DNA of 64,000 nucleotides from Floridanema evergladense (GTDB taxonomy: Bacteria; Cyanobacteriota; Cyanobacteriia; Cyanobacteriales; Aerosakkonemataceae), in the NCBI RefSeq assembly GCF_041929205.1, contig NZ_JBHFNT010000073.1; one strand, 5' to 3'. Under the pieces are notes generated by a model that did not search any database, was not told where the DNA came from, and saw nothing but the letters and a program-made list of their open reading frames with translations. A program made the position numbers and the translations under genes. Shown here piece after piece: positions 51,867 through 61,032 of this stretch. Within the stretch, counting starts at the first letter, position 1. Every line of letters begins with the position of its first letter.

Positions 51867-53201
51867 TTATCCCACTAAAAGAGTCTCTTCTGGATAATGC
51901 ACTGATTTAGGACGGGGATCTCCTAATAGTGCTGCCATGAATAATAAAACTCCTACCCGACCGATGTACATAGTGGCAATGAGCACTAACTTTCCTATTA
52001 CTGAGAGTTTAGCGGTAATTCCCGTCGAAAGACCAACTGTACCAAAAGCTGAGACAACTTCAAACAGAATTTGCAGAAAGTCGAAATTTCGATCGGTGAG
52101 GGAAATCAAAATTGTCGAAAGTAGCACAGTAGCAACTGAACCAATTAAGACTCCAATCGCTTTTAAAATCAACGAAATTGCTACTTCGCGTTTATAGAGA
52201 ACAACTTCTTCTTGCCCTTGTAAAATAGCTTTTGTTGCACTAGTGAGAACGCGCACAGTTGTAGTTTTGATTCCTCCGCCTGTACCTCCGGGACTAGCAC
52301 CAATAAACATTAAAGCAATAGTTAAAAATAACCCGGCTGTGGTCATTTTTCCGATATCAATTGTGTTAAACCCTGCCGTTCTGGGAGTCACAGATTGAAA
52401 CCAAGCATTGAGTATTTTTTCTCCAAAATTCATTGGCCCAAAGGTTCCTGGGTTTCTCCATTCGATAAAAAAGAAAGCAATTGTGCCAAAGACTAAAAGC
52501 GCGATCGTTGTACTAATCGCCACTTTAAAATTTAAAGAGAATCTAATACAAGCTTTTTTGCCTTGGATGCGATCGCGCAACCACAAGAAAAACTCAAAAA
52601 TTACCCCATAGCCAATTCCGCCAAAAATAATTAACCCCGTGACTACAGCAACTAACAAAACCGAGGATTGAAAGCCAATAAAACTATCACTAAACAAACT
52701 AAAACCTGCATTATTCCAAGAATTAACGCTGTGAAAAATTGACAACCACAAACCTTTACTTAACCCATACTTGGGCGCAAACACAGGCATTAATAAGAAA
52801 ATCCCTGTAATTTCAAAAATCATCGTCGTGGCGATAATTGAGCGAATTAATTGGGGAGCTTCTTGCAATCCTGGGCGGTCTAAAGCTTGTTGAATTGCCA
52901 TTTTATGCCGTAAATCAAACCTCCTTCCCACCAGCAAAATCAAAAAAGTTGTTGTTGTCATATACCCCAGTCCCCCTATTTGGACAAGAGCAACCAGAAT
53001 CAACTGTCCCCAAAAAGAAAAGTAAGTTCCAGGGTCTATTACTGATAGTCCAGTCACACAAACCGCAGAGGTAGATGTAAACAATGCCACAATCGGGTCA
53101 TCCCACTTCCCACTGCTAGTTGAGAAAGGCATCATTAAAAGGAGAGTTCCGATCGCAATTACAGCGATAAAACCTAAACAAATAGTTCTAGATATGGTCA
53201 T
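51867..53201 (-). CDS. ktrB: Sodium-dependent potassium transporter KtrB
   Basis: A 444-residue membrane protein with about eight helices arranged as four M1-P-M2 units. The selectivity-loop glycines lie in SAVCVTGLSVID, NSWNNAGFSLF, SPGGTGGGIKTT and FGTVGLSTGI. It moves K+ (with Na+) into the cell and pairs with the RCK subunit KtrA encoded next. The third gene known in Synechocystis (ktrE) is not adjacent here. Confidence 0.94.
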   Translation of the reverse strand: MTISRTICLGFIAVIAIGTLLLMMPFSTSSGKWDDPIVALFTSTSAVCVTGLSVIDPGTYFSFWGQLILVALVQIGGLGYMTTTTFLILLVGRRFDLRHKMAIQQALDRPGLQEAPQLIRSIIATTMIFEITGIFLLMPVFAPKYGLSKGLWLSIFHSVNSWNNAGFSLFSDSFIGFQSSVLLVAVVTGLIIFGGIGYGVIFEFFLWLRDRIQGKKACIRFSLNFKVAISTTIALLVFGTIAFFFIEWRNPGTFGPMNFGEKILNAWFQSVTPRTAGFNTIDIGKMTTAGLFLTIALMFIGASPGGTGGGIKTTTVRVLTSATKAILQGQEEVVLYKREVAISLILKAIGVLIGSVATVLLSTILISLTDRNFDFLQILFEVVSAFGTVGLSTGITAKLSVIGKLVLIATMYIGRVGVLLFMAALLGDPRPKSVHYPEETLLVG

Positions 53202-53349
53202 GGAGTGTTTACTTAGTATTCTTTTTGCAGCTTACTCCGTTCTGCGTACTTTGAATCTAAAATCAAAAATCTAAAATTAAATGAATTAAATGACCTCCTC
53301 TGTTAGGCTAATTTTTAATGTTACAGAACTTAACACAGAGATATTTGCT

Positions 53350-54198
53350 ATGCCATCTACCCTAAATCAAAGAATTCAGGAATTTTACGATGCTTCCTCT
53401 GGACTTTGGGAGCAGGTGTGGGGCGAACACATGCACCACGGTTACTACGGTTCCGAAGGAAACATCAAAAAAGAACGTCGTCAGGCGCAAATTGACTTGA
53501 TTGAAGAACTCCTAAAATGGTCGGGAATACAACAAGCCGAGAAAATTCTAGATGTTGGTTGTGGAATTGGCGGTAGTTCGTTATATTTAGCCCAAAAATA
53601 CAACGCTACGGTTACGGGAATTACCCTGAGTCCGGTACAGGCGGCGAGGGCGAAAGAACGGGCGGCGACAGCCGGAATGAGTGAAAAAACTGAATTTCTG
53701 GTTGCAGATGCTTTGCAAATGCCTTTTGCTGACGCTTCTTTCGACTTTGTTTGGTCAATGGAAAGTGGCGAACACATGGCGGATAAAGAGCAATTTTTAC
53801 GGGAATGTTATCGAGTATTAAAACCAGGCGGAACTTTTTTAATGGCTACTTGGTGTCATCGTCCAACTACGTCGCCAGATCAGCCATTAACAGCTGATGA
53901 ACAACAACATTTAGCAGAAATTTATCGAGTTTATTGTTTACCATTCGTGATTTCTTTGCCAGAATATGAAGCGATCGCCAAAAATCTATCCTTCCACAAC
54001 ATCCGCACCGCAGATTGGTCAAAAGCCGTCGCACCTTTTTGGAATGTTGTTATTGATTCCGTATTTAATTTAGAAGCAATAATCGGCTTACTCTTTTCCG
54101 GTTGGACTACAATTCAAGGCGCAATGTCTCTCGGATTAATGCAACGCGGATACGATCGCGGATTAATTAAATTCGGCTTACTCTGTGGCAATAAATAA
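53350..54198 (+). CDS. Tocopherol methyltransferase (gamma-TMT-like)
   Basis: A SAM-dependent methyltransferase of about 282 residues from the ATG at 53350; an upstream in-frame ATG at 53290 adds 20 unfamilylike residues. The SAM site is ILDVGCGIGGSSLYLAQKY. It begins QRIQEFYDASSGLWEQVWGE and contains HMHHGYYG, typical of cyanobacterial gamma-tocopherol methyltransferases, which make alpha-tocopherol in the last step. Homogentisate phytyltransferase, the committed step of the same pathway, follows on the same strand, which strongly supports the assignment. Confidence 0.9.
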   Translation: MPSTLNQRIQEFYDASSGLWEQVWGEHMHHGYYGSEGNIKKERRQAQIDLIEELLKWSGIQQAEKILDVGCGIGGSSLYLAQKYNATVTGITLSPVQAARAKERAATAGMSEKTEFLVADALQMPFADASFDFVWSMESGEHMADKEQFLRECYRVLKPGGTFLMATWCHRPTTSPDQPLTADEQQHLAEIYRVYCLPFVISLPEYEAIAKNLSFHNIRTADWSKAVAPFWNVVIDSVFNLEAIIGLLFSGWTTIQGAMSLGLMQRGYDRGLIKFGLLCGNK

Positions 54199-54268
54199 TC
54201 CCAAATTTACAACAGATGTAGAGACGTTGGCTCTCCCGTACTTGTGGTGGAAAACTCTGGTTTTAGGG

Positions 54269-54292
54269 ACTGGGGACTGGGGACTGGGAAAC
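54269..54292. repeat. GGGGACT heptamer tandem repeat
   Basis: Three to four tandem copies of GGGGACT between the two tocopherol genes. The same unit is at 57434-57458. This is a short tandemly repeated repetitive sequence of filamentous cyanobacteria. Just upstream, near 54223, lies a partial GTAGAGACGTTG element. Confidence 0.75.
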
Positions 54293-54426
54293 CTTGTGTA
54301 GTAAGCACTTGGCTAATTAATTAGGTTTACTTATCACCATGAGTACAGGAGAGCCACCCTTCTATCTTTTTAAACCTCTTTCTTCTTCTTTCTTCGTGTC
54401 CTTCGCGCCTTTGTGGTTCAAAAAAA

Positions 54427-55401
54427 ATGAAAGAAACTTGGCAAAAAATTGAATCATCCTCTACTAAAATTGTAGATTCTGCCAGCAAGCAGCCTGCAAA
54501 ACCTTGGTTTTATCCCTATTGGAAATTCTCCCGACCTCACACAGTAATTGGTACTACTTGCAGTGTAGTTGGATTGTACTTAATAGCGATCGCATCCGTA
54601 AACGACAACATTAACCTATCATTACTTTGGCAATTGTTAGGTGCTTGGGTTGCTTGCCTTGGTGGTAACATTTACATAGTCGGATTAAATCAAATAGAAG
54701 ATGTCGAAATCGACAAAATTAACAAACCGCACTTGCCCTTAGCTGCCGGAGAATTTACTCGCAAACAAGCCATAATAATTATCAGCATTGCCGGAATATC
54801 AGCCTTATTAATAGCAGGATTAATGGGGCCATATCTCTTAGAAATGGTGGGAATTAGTTTAGCCATTGGCACAGCTTATTCCTTACCACCAATTCGCTTA
54901 AAGCGGTTTCCCTTTTGGGCAGCGATTTGTATTTTTACAGTGCGGGGAGCGATCGTCAACTTAGGACTTTATCTCCACTTTCGTTGGGTAATGCAAGCCA
55001 AACCAGAAATTCCCCCAGAAGTTTGGGCATTAACCTTATTTATTTTGGTGTTTACGATTGCGATCGCCATCTTTAAAGACATACCCGACCTCGAAGGCGA
55101 CAAACAATACAACATTACCACCTTCACAATTCAACTAGGACAAAAAACCGTCTTCAACCTCTCACTCTGGCTACTAACAACCTGCTACTTAGGCATAGTA
55201 ATAGCAGGGATTTTTTGGCTACCTTCAGTTAACACCATACTCTTAGTCAGCACGCACCTATTAACACTTGGATTACTTTGGTGGCAAAGTCAAAAAGTAG
55301 ATTTACAAGATAAAACCTTGGTAGCCAAATTCTATCAATTTATCTGGAAACTATTCTTCTTAGAATATCTCCTATTTCCCCTAGCTTGCCTGACCAAGTA
55401 A
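54427..55401 (+). CDS. hpt: Homogentisate phytyltransferase
   Basis: A 324-residue UbiA-family membrane prenyltransferase joining phytyl diphosphate to homogentisate, the committed step of tocopherol synthesis. The two Asp-rich motifs are NQIEDVEIDKINKP (NxxxDxxxD) and DIPDLEGDKQYNITTF (DxxDxxGD). About nine hydrophobic helices follow the N-terminal WKFSRPHTVIGTTCS. The neighbour at 53350 encodes the final methyltransferase of the pathway, so the two form a tocopherol unit. The repeat-filled 228-base gap makes strict co-transcription uncertain. Confidence 0.94.
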   Translation: MKETWQKIESSSTKIVDSASKQPAKPWFYPYWKFSRPHTVIGTTCSVVGLYLIAIASVNDNINLSLLWQLLGAWVACLGGNIYIVGLNQIEDVEIDKINKPHLPLAAGEFTRKQAIIIISIAGISALLIAGLMGPYLLEMVGISLAIGTAYSLPPIRLKRFPFWAAICIFTVRGAIVNLGLYLHFRWVMQAKPEIPPEVWALTLFILVFTIAIAIFKDIPDLEGDKQYNITTFTIQLGQKTVFNLSLWLLTTCYLGIVIAGIFWLPSVNTILLVSTHLLTLGLLWWQSQKVDLQDKTLVAKFYQFIWKLFFLEYLLFPLACLTK

Positions 55402-55444
55402 AACCATTAATTGTTCCCCGCATCAGATTTAACTAAATCAAACT

Positions 55445-55467
55445 CAGGTCATTCTTCAGGATGACCT
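55445..55467. terminator. Hairpin after homogentisate phytyltransferase gene
   Basis: Arms AGGTCAT and ATGACCT around an eight-base loop, about 45 bases after the stop. There is no good U-tract, so its role as a terminator is uncertain. Confidence 0.45.
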
Positions 55468-55604
55468 AATATTCTATCCCAAGTTGGAGGAACCAATTTG
55501 GGATAGTCACCAATATTAGATTAAAAGTTAAAACTTTTATTGGTAAATAACCAAAATTACAAGCCGTAGCATCCCCGATAACCTACTTACCATACTAAGG
55601 AACA

Positions 55605-56096
55605 ATGGACAAAATAGTTTTGAAAGGGAAAAAATTTACACAAACAGTAGCATTGTTGCTTACAACCACCTTAAGCGCACCAATCTTTGCTTCTTGTGCA
55701 AGCTCAGACAGAGCCAACCAACCTCCCGCTTACAATAATCGTCCTACAGCAGAAAACACTGTCAATAGAACTGCGCCGGGAAATCCTCCTAGACCCCAAG
55801 CCCGTCAAGGACTATCGACCGGACAAAAAGTAGCAATTTTGGCTGGTGCTGCGGCACTTTATTATCTGTACAACCAGCACAAGAATAAACAAGAGCAAGG
55901 AGCAACAGGCAAATATTACCTCTCCAAAAACGGGCGTGTCTACTATCGTGATGCTTCAGGTCGTGCCCAATGGGTAACGCCACCACCCGGAGGAATCAGA
56001 GTTCCTGAAGAAGAAGCCCGACAATACCAAGACTTCCAAGGCTACAACGGAAGAACTACAGGCAGAGATCTCACAGACTTAGCTCCAGCACAATAA
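55605..56096 (+). CDS. Small predicted lipoprotein, unrecognised
   Basis: A 163-residue protein. A hydrophobic signal ends in IFASCASSDRAN (Cys30), a lipobox-like site. A polar Pro/Asn-rich spacer leads to GQKVAILAGAAALYYLYNQH, a second short hydrophobic stretch, and then a basic/polar C-terminal part with YYLSKNGRVYYRDASGRAQW. I recognise no family. It precedes the tandem-repeat protein by 75 bases on the same strand, so they may share a transcript and a membrane-associated role. Confidence 0.75.
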   Translation: MDKIVLKGKKFTQTVALLLTTTLSAPIFASCASSDRANQPPAYNNRPTAENTVNRTAPGNPPRPQARQGLSTGQKVAILAGAAALYYLYNQHKNKQEQGATGKYYLSKNGRVYYRDASGRAQWVTPPPGGIRVPEEEARQYQDFQGYNGRTTGRDLTDLAPAQ

Positions 56097-56171
56097 CCCA
56101 TTTGGTAAGACTTTCTGGCATTAGTCTCCAACAAGGTTTAATAAACGTTCATAACATTAGGAGAATCAATC

Positions 56172-56603
56172 ATGGTAGATGGATTTTTGCGAAAAATAGG
56201 CGAAATTGCTTTTGGTTCTAATAATAACCAAGAAGATGAACAGGTATATCCAGCTAACCAAGACCCCTACGGCGATCCAGCTGATGCCGGAATGTCTGGT
56301 GACGTGCGCCCTGCTAGCGAAGACCCTTATGGCGATCCCGCTGATGTAGGAATGTTCGGTAATGTACGTCCCGCTAGCGAAGACCCTTATGGCGATCCTG
56401 CTGATGTAGGAATGTTCGGTGATGTGCGTCCAGCTAGTGAAGACCCTTATGGCGATCCCGCTGATACAGGAATGTTCGGTAACGTGCGCCCTGCTAGTGA
56501 AGACCCTTACGGCGATCCAGCTGATACAGGAACGTTTGGAGGTGGGTCTGGTAACGAAGAATACTACGAAGATGAGGGTAATCGGAGAGGTAATCCCTGG
56601 TAA
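56172..56603 (+). CDS. Acidic protein with five 20-residue tandem repeats
   Basis: A 143-residue protein. Residues 31-122 consist of 4.6 copies of a 20-residue unit, DPYGDPADVGMFGDVRPASE, encoded by nearly identical 60-base DNA units (56262-56537). An N-terminal helix (VDGFLRKIGEIAFGSNNN) and an acidic tail (EEYYEDEGNRRGNPW) flank the array. The unit is rich in Asp, Pro and Gly, so it is likely disordered or calcium-binding-like in character. No family is recognised. Variation is mostly at one position (Ala/Val/Thr), so the array is homogenised by recombination. Confidence 0.78.
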   Translation: MVDGFLRKIGEIAFGSNNNQEDEQVYPANQDPYGDPADAGMSGDVRPASEDPYGDPADVGMFGNVRPASEDPYGDPADVGMFGDVRPASEDPYGDPADTGMFGNVRPASEDPYGDPADTGTFGGGSGNEEYYEDEGNRRGNPW

Positions 56604-56894
56604 TTGTGCGGCAAAAAATCTGTTTTGAGACGCTAACAGTAGTTAGAGAGAGTGAGAGAGAGACAGTGGCAGATAATGCTGCTGTCTTTTCTTTTACCTC
56701 TTAAAATTTTAGTGATTAAAGCTGGTATTTGCTTAACAAAACTATTAGAGTAAATATAGAAAAGTAGCCGTTTTCTCTCCAGAGATAGAGACTTTTCTCA
56801 GAAAGAATTTTAATAACACGACGGAATATATTATTTCTCAGCCTTATGCTGTCTAAAAAACATAAACTGAAAACCTACGGCGGAGGTGACTGCA
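56604..56894. other. Intergenic region upstream of peptidoglycan-binding gene
   Basis: 291 bases. An AGAGAG-rich tract lies near 56646-56664. There is no supported ORF. A perfect GGAGGTGA ribosome-binding sequence occurs at its 3' end (56882-56889). Confidence 0.4.
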
Positions 56895-57425
56895 ATGACT
56901 TTGAATCAAAATATTACAGATACCGCTTGTGATGCGGCGTTTACAGGGAAAGAACTACATCCTTGGGATTTTGACCCGGCGGTGGCGGAGTTGCAAGGTC
57001 TTTTACGTGCTCATGGTTATACGATTAGGATTATTGATGCAGACTTTGGCAGTCTTACAGAAGCTGCTGTCAGGTCATTTCAAAAGAAATATGGGTTAAC
57101 CATTAATGGTGTAGTTGGGCCACAAACTTGGGCTGCATTAAAATCTACGGTGAAACCAGGAACTCGTGTGGTCAGACTGGGTTACAGTGGCAGTGATGTG
57201 TATGAGTTACAAGGTTTGTTGCAAGTCAATGGTTATGAGATCGATCGCACCGGAATCTTTGACCAAAAGACTAAGTTAGCTATTAAGGATTTTCAACAAA
57301 AACATAAATTAAAAGATAACGGTGTCGTCAATAGTATTACTTGGACATTATTGCGAGGCGGCTACCCTCAGCCCTCTCCTGCTAAAGAGCCTTTTCGGTT
57401 GCAGAATTTCCTCAAGTGGCGCTGA
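56895..57425 (+). CDS. Double peptidoglycan-binding-domain protein
   Basis: A protein of about 176 residues with two PG_binding_1 domains. AVAELQGLLRAHGYTIRIID..FGSLTEAAVRSFQKKYGL..GVVGPQTWAALKS is the first. The second (GSDVYELQGLLQVNGYEIDR, then TKLAIKDFQQKHKLKDNGVV) repeats it. No hydrolase domain is attached and no signal peptide is seen. I chose the ATG at 56895 because the perfect ribosome-binding GGAGGTGA lies 5 bases upstream; an in-frame GTG at 56886 lies inside that sequence. It may target or cap peptidoglycan; its role is unproven. Confidence 0.85.
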   Translation: MTLNQNITDTACDAAFTGKELHPWDFDPAVAELQGLLRAHGYTIRIIDADFGSLTEAAVRSFQKKYGLTINGVVGPQTWAALKSTVKPGTRVVRLGYSGSDVYELQGLLQVNGYEIDRTGIFDQKTKLAIKDFQQKHKLKDNGVVNSITWTLLRGGYPQPSPAKEPFRLQNFLKWR

Positions 57426-57433
57426 GGAGTTTC

Positions 57434-57535
57434 TGGGGACTGGGGACTGGGGACTGGGAGACAAGGGCGAGTTATGAGTTTTGAGTTATTAATTCAAAAC
57501 TTAAAACTTAAAACTCATAACTAACGAAGGGACAA
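57434..57535. repeat. Heptamer array and flanking palindrome
   Basis: GGGGACT heptamers (57434-57458) are followed by a long imperfect palindrome, GTTATGAGTTTTGAGTT..AACTTAAAACTCATAAC (57471-57521), and then GGGACAA repeats. It is noncoding repeat filler between two genes. Confidence 0.75.
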
Positions 57536-57661
57536 GGGGACAAGGGGAAAATTTATTTCTTATCTGCGCCTCTGCGCCTCTGCCCCGAAAGTCCCTCTGC
57601 CTTAATTTGATTTGAGCGCTTAAACTAAGCTAAGAGTTACTATTAACACCTTTGTTTAAGA

Positions 57662-59362
57662 ATGTCTGAAAAAAACAAGTCTATTCACCTGTTGCTGATT
57701 ACTGTACTTTGCTTTGGCTTTGCTGCTTTTGGGTGTTCTTCGCAGTCGAAGTCAACTAATGTTACAACTTCTGGGCAACCTAGTAGTACAACTACAACTG
57801 CTGCTACAACTACTGCGACACCTGCTGCAACACCTGTTGCTCCTAGTGATGTTCCGGCTGTGGTGGGTACACCGAGTATTGCACAATCTAGTCCAGGTAC
57901 AGTTACTGATTCTTCAAGTTTAGAAACTGTTCCTAATCTTAATTTACCAATTGATATTGACCCATCAACAACTACAACTGATGCTAAACCTGCTGATGGT
58001 AGTGCTGCTGATTTTTATCAAAAGGGATTGGCTAGTGCTAAGCGAGAGGATTTTAAAAGTGCGGAAGAGTTGTGGCGTAAATCTATTGAGTTAGACCCGA
58101 AAAATTTCGCAGTTCATTCTAATTTGGGGGAGTTGTTGCAGCGTCAGGGTAAGTTGGATGAGGCGACTTCTCAATATCGGGAGGCTTTGCGTTTGAAGTC
58201 TGATGATGTGGAAACGGTGATGAAGTTGGCTGTGGCTTTGGGGCAACAGAAGAAGTTTGATGAGTCGATCGCGCAATCCCAAACAGCTATTCGTCTGAAG
58301 CCGGATCTGGCACCTGCTCACATTGTTTTAGCAGCGGGTTTGTCTGGACAAGGTAAGGATAATGAAGCTATTGAAAGTTTGAAAAAAGCTCAGAGTTTAT
58401 GGAAGAAACAAGGGCGAACGGAACAGGTTGCGGCTGTCCAACTTCAGATGGCTAGTTTACTAGGAAAACAAGGCAATTTTGCGGAAGCTAGTACCCAACT
58501 TAAGCAAGCTATTGCGCTCAAACCTGATTTTGCTCCAGCTTACATTTTGTCAGCGCAAATTGCTATGCGACAAGGTAAACCGGAGGAAACTGTCAGCAAT
58601 TTGCAAAAGGCTAAAGATTTGTTTAAAAAACAACAACAAGTTAATCAATCAGCGGCTGTTCAATGGGAATTAGCAATGCTTTTGGCACGACAAAAACAGT
58701 ACGATCGAGCTAGTGCCCAAGCCAAAGAATTGTTAGCTACAAAGCCGGATTTTGCTCCAGCATATATGTTGGTATCGGAAGTTGCTCTGCGACAAGGTAA
58801 ACCAGAGGCAGCTGTAACTAATTTGCAGAAGGCTAAAGATTTGTGGAAGAAACAACAACAAAATGACCAATTAGCAGCTACTCAAATCCAGTTAGCCGCT
58901 GTTTTGGGACAGCAAAAAAAATACGATCGAGCTAACGCGGAAGCGAAAGAAGTGTTGCAGTTAAAGCCAGATTTTGCTCCGGCATATCTGTTAATTTCAG
59001 AAGTTGCTCTGCAAGAAGGTAAGCCGGAGGAAGCTGTAACTAATTTGCAGAAGGCTAAAGATTTGTTAAAAAAACAACAACAAATCGATCAATTAGCAGC
59101 TACTCAAATGCGATTGGCGGCAATTTTTGGACAGCAAAAAAAATACAATGAAGCTAGTGCTGAAGCTAGAGAGTTATTGCAATCAAAGCCAAATTTTGCT
59201 CCTGCTTATTTAATATTAGGTGAAGTGGCGAAACAACAAAACAATAATAGTGAGGCGATCGCTAATTGGCAAAAGGCTAAAGAGTTATTGACAACTCAAG
59301 GTAGAAATGAGGATGCCCAAAGAATTGATAGCATGATCCAACAACTGAACACAAAGCAGTAA
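57662..59362 (+). CDS. TPR lipoprotein with four homogenised repeats
   Basis: A 566-residue predicted lipoprotein. LLLITVLCFGFAAFGCSSQS gives a lipobox Cys near residue 25, followed by a Thr/Ala/Pro-rich low-complexity spacer to about residue 110. TPR repeats fill the rest. From nt 58520 four copies of a 74-residue (222-base) unit follow, each starting KPDFAPAY and containing LQKAKDLxKKQQQ and QKKYxxASAEAKELL, in exact 222-base register. It should be anchored in a membrane facing periplasm or lumen. It ends 3 bases before the SUMT gene, so it is probably co-transcribed with it. Confidence 0.86.
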   Translation: MSEKNKSIHLLLITVLCFGFAAFGCSSQSKSTNVTTSGQPSSTTTTAATTTATPAATPVAPSDVPAVVGTPSIAQSSPGTVTDSSSLETVPNLNLPIDIDPSTTTTDAKPADGSAADFYQKGLASAKREDFKSAEELWRKSIELDPKNFAVHSNLGELLQRQGKLDEATSQYREALRLKSDDVETVMKLAVALGQQKKFDESIAQSQTAIRLKPDLAPAHIVLAAGLSGQGKDNEAIESLKKAQSLWKKQGRTEQVAAVQLQMASLLGKQGNFAEASTQLKQAIALKPDFAPAYILSAQIAMRQGKPEETVSNLQKAKDLFKKQQQVNQSAAVQWELAMLLARQKQYDRASAQAKELLATKPDFAPAYMLVSEVALRQGKPEAAVTNLQKAKDLWKKQQQNDQLAATQIQLAAVLGQQKKYDRANAEAKEVLQLKPDFAPAYLLISEVALQEGKPEEAVTNLQKAKDLLKKQQQIDQLAATQMRLAAIFGQQKKYNEASAEARELLQSKPNFAPAYLILGEVAKQQNNNSEAIANWQKAKELLTTQGRNEDAQRIDSMIQQLNTKQ

Positions 59363-59365
59363 TTT

Positions 59366-60097
59366 ATGTCTACACAAACAGGCAAAGTCTATATTGTTGG
59401 TGCTGGCCCAGGTGATTTAGATTACTTGACGGTACGGGCGCAAAAAGTTTTAATGCAAGCGGAAGTACTGGTTTATGATGCTTTAGTTGATGCTCAACTT
59501 TTGCAGTTAGTACCAACAAATTGTTGCCTGTTTGATGTGGGAAAACGTGGTGGTAAACCTAGCACAAAACAAGCGGAAATTAATGCCTTGCTAGTGGAAA
59601 AATGTCAGCAAGGAAAACAGGTAGTCCGGCTAAAAAGCGGCGATCCATTTATTTTTGGTCGTAGTACTGCGGAAATCCAAGTGTTGAAAAGTTCTGGTTG
59701 TAATTTTGAAGTAATACCAGGCATTTCTTCAGCTTTAGCAGCACCTTTATTAGCCGGAATTCCTTTAACCGATCCTGTTTTAAGTCGCTGTTTTGCAGTT
59801 TTTAGTGCCCATGAACCAGACGAGTTAGATTGGGAGACAATTTCTCGAATTGAAACTTTGGTAATTTTAATGGGAGGAAGAAATCTGGAGGAAATTGTGA
59901 GTCGGTTGCTGAGGTTTGGACGATCGGCAAAAACCCCCATAGCAGTAATTCGTTGGGCGGGACATCCCAAACAACAGGTTTGGACGGCAGAATTGAAAAA
60001 TGTGGTTCAGGTAACATCTAATGTTTCCCTTTCTCCATCTGTGATAGTAGTTGGTGAGGTTGTAGGGTTACACCCCTATTTGCAAAGTATTGATTAA
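59366..60097 (+). CDS. cobA: Uroporphyrinogen-III C-methyltransferase
   Basis: A 243-residue SAM methyltransferase that converts uroporphyrinogen III to precorrin-2, the branch to siroheme and B12. VYIVGAGPGDLDYLTVRAQK, VVRLKSGDPFIFGRSTAEIQ and FEVIPGISSALAAPLLAGIP are classic. It is the stand-alone SUMT without the CysG oxidase part. The next gene, hemD, makes its substrate, with a 72-base gap. This pair is frequent in cyanobacteria. Confidence 0.95.
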   Translation: MSTQTGKVYIVGAGPGDLDYLTVRAQKVLMQAEVLVYDALVDAQLLQLVPTNCCLFDVGKRGGKPSTKQAEINALLVEKCQQGKQVVRLKSGDPFIFGRSTAEIQVLKSSGCNFEVIPGISSALAAPLLAGIPLTDPVLSRCFAVFSAHEPDELDWETISRIETLVILMGGRNLEEIVSRLLRFGRSAKTPIAVIRWAGHPKQQVWTAELKNVVQVTSNVSLSPSVIVVGEVVGLHPYLQSID

Positions 60098-60169
60098 AAT
60101 TATATATTTTGATGGCAGATTCAGTTAAACTGCATTATTAGTCAAGTTTAGTTTACTAATAATAGAAAC

Positions 60170-60970
60170 GTGAGTAATAGTAACCCAATTCCTTTAACAG
60201 GCACAACTATATTAGTAACTCGTGCTGCCGGACAATCTAGCGAATTTTGCCAATTATTGCAACAGCAAGGTGCAGTAGTGATGGAAATGCCAGCTTTAGA
60301 AATTACTCCTCCTTCGAGTTGGTTTGCTTTGGATGAAGCGATCGCCAATTTACATACCTTTAACTGGTTAATTCTTACTTCTACTAATGCTGTAGATTAC
60401 TTTTTTAGCCGATTGCAAGATCGAGGAAAAAATTTACAAATTTTAGAGAAAGTTAAAATTGCTGTGGTGGGTAAGAAGACTGCTGGATCTTTAGCTCAAT
60501 ATAACTTATCTCCTGACTTTATTCCACCTGATTTTGTGGCAGATTCTTTAGTAGCAAATTTTCCTGAAGAATTACTAAACCAAAACATTCTTTTTCCTAG
60601 AGTGGAAACAGGTGGAAGAGAAGTTTTAGTCCAAGAATTAACTGCTAAAGGTGCAAAAGTAGTAGAAGTTCCCGCTTATCAATCCGGTTGTCCTAGCTCG
60701 ATCGCACCGGAAGTTTTACAAGCATTAAGGGAAAAATCTATAGATATTATTACTTTTGCTAGTTCCAAAACTGTGCAATACTTTTATCAGTTAATTAAAG
60801 ATAAATTACCATTGGATAGGTTACAAGAAATTACGATCGCTTCGATCGGCCCTCAAACCTCAAAAACTTGCCAAGAGTTGTTAGGAAAAGTAGATATAGA
60901 AGCAACAGAATACACTTTGGAGGGATTAACAGAAGCAATTGTTAAATGGGTGCAAAATAAGCACGGCTAA
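60170..60970 (+). CDS. hemD: Uroporphyrinogen-III synthase
   Basis: A 266-residue enzyme that closes and inverts the D ring of hydroxymethylbilane. The family is poorly conserved, but the bilobed pattern is present: TTILVTRAAGQSSEFCQLLQ, WLILTSTNAVDYFFSRL, LFPRVETGGREVLVQEL and IDIITFASSKTVQYFYQL. A GTG start (60170) is likely. Adjacent SUMT supports the assignment. Confidence 0.9.
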   Translation: MSNSNPIPLTGTTILVTRAAGQSSEFCQLLQQQGAVVMEMPALEITPPSSWFALDEAIANLHTFNWLILTSTNAVDYFFSRLQDRGKNLQILEKVKIAVVGKKTAGSLAQYNLSPDFIPPDFVADSLVANFPEELLNQNILFPRVETGGREVLVQELTAKGAKVVEVPAYQSGCPSSIAPEVLQALREKSIDIITFASSKTVQYFYQLIKDKLPLDRLQEITIASIGPQTSKTCQELLGKVDIEATEYTLEGLTEAIVKWVQNKHG

Positions 60971-61032
60971 AAAAATAAAAGGAATCATTAAGCAATGAAG
61001 AATCAGACAAAAATATTAGCGATCCAAAAGCA

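Noticed and set aside
57434..57600. Possible CRISPR or integration site from repeats before the TPR lipoprotein gene
   Set aside because: The units are heptamers and degenerate palindromes with no spacers, no cas genes and no integrase.
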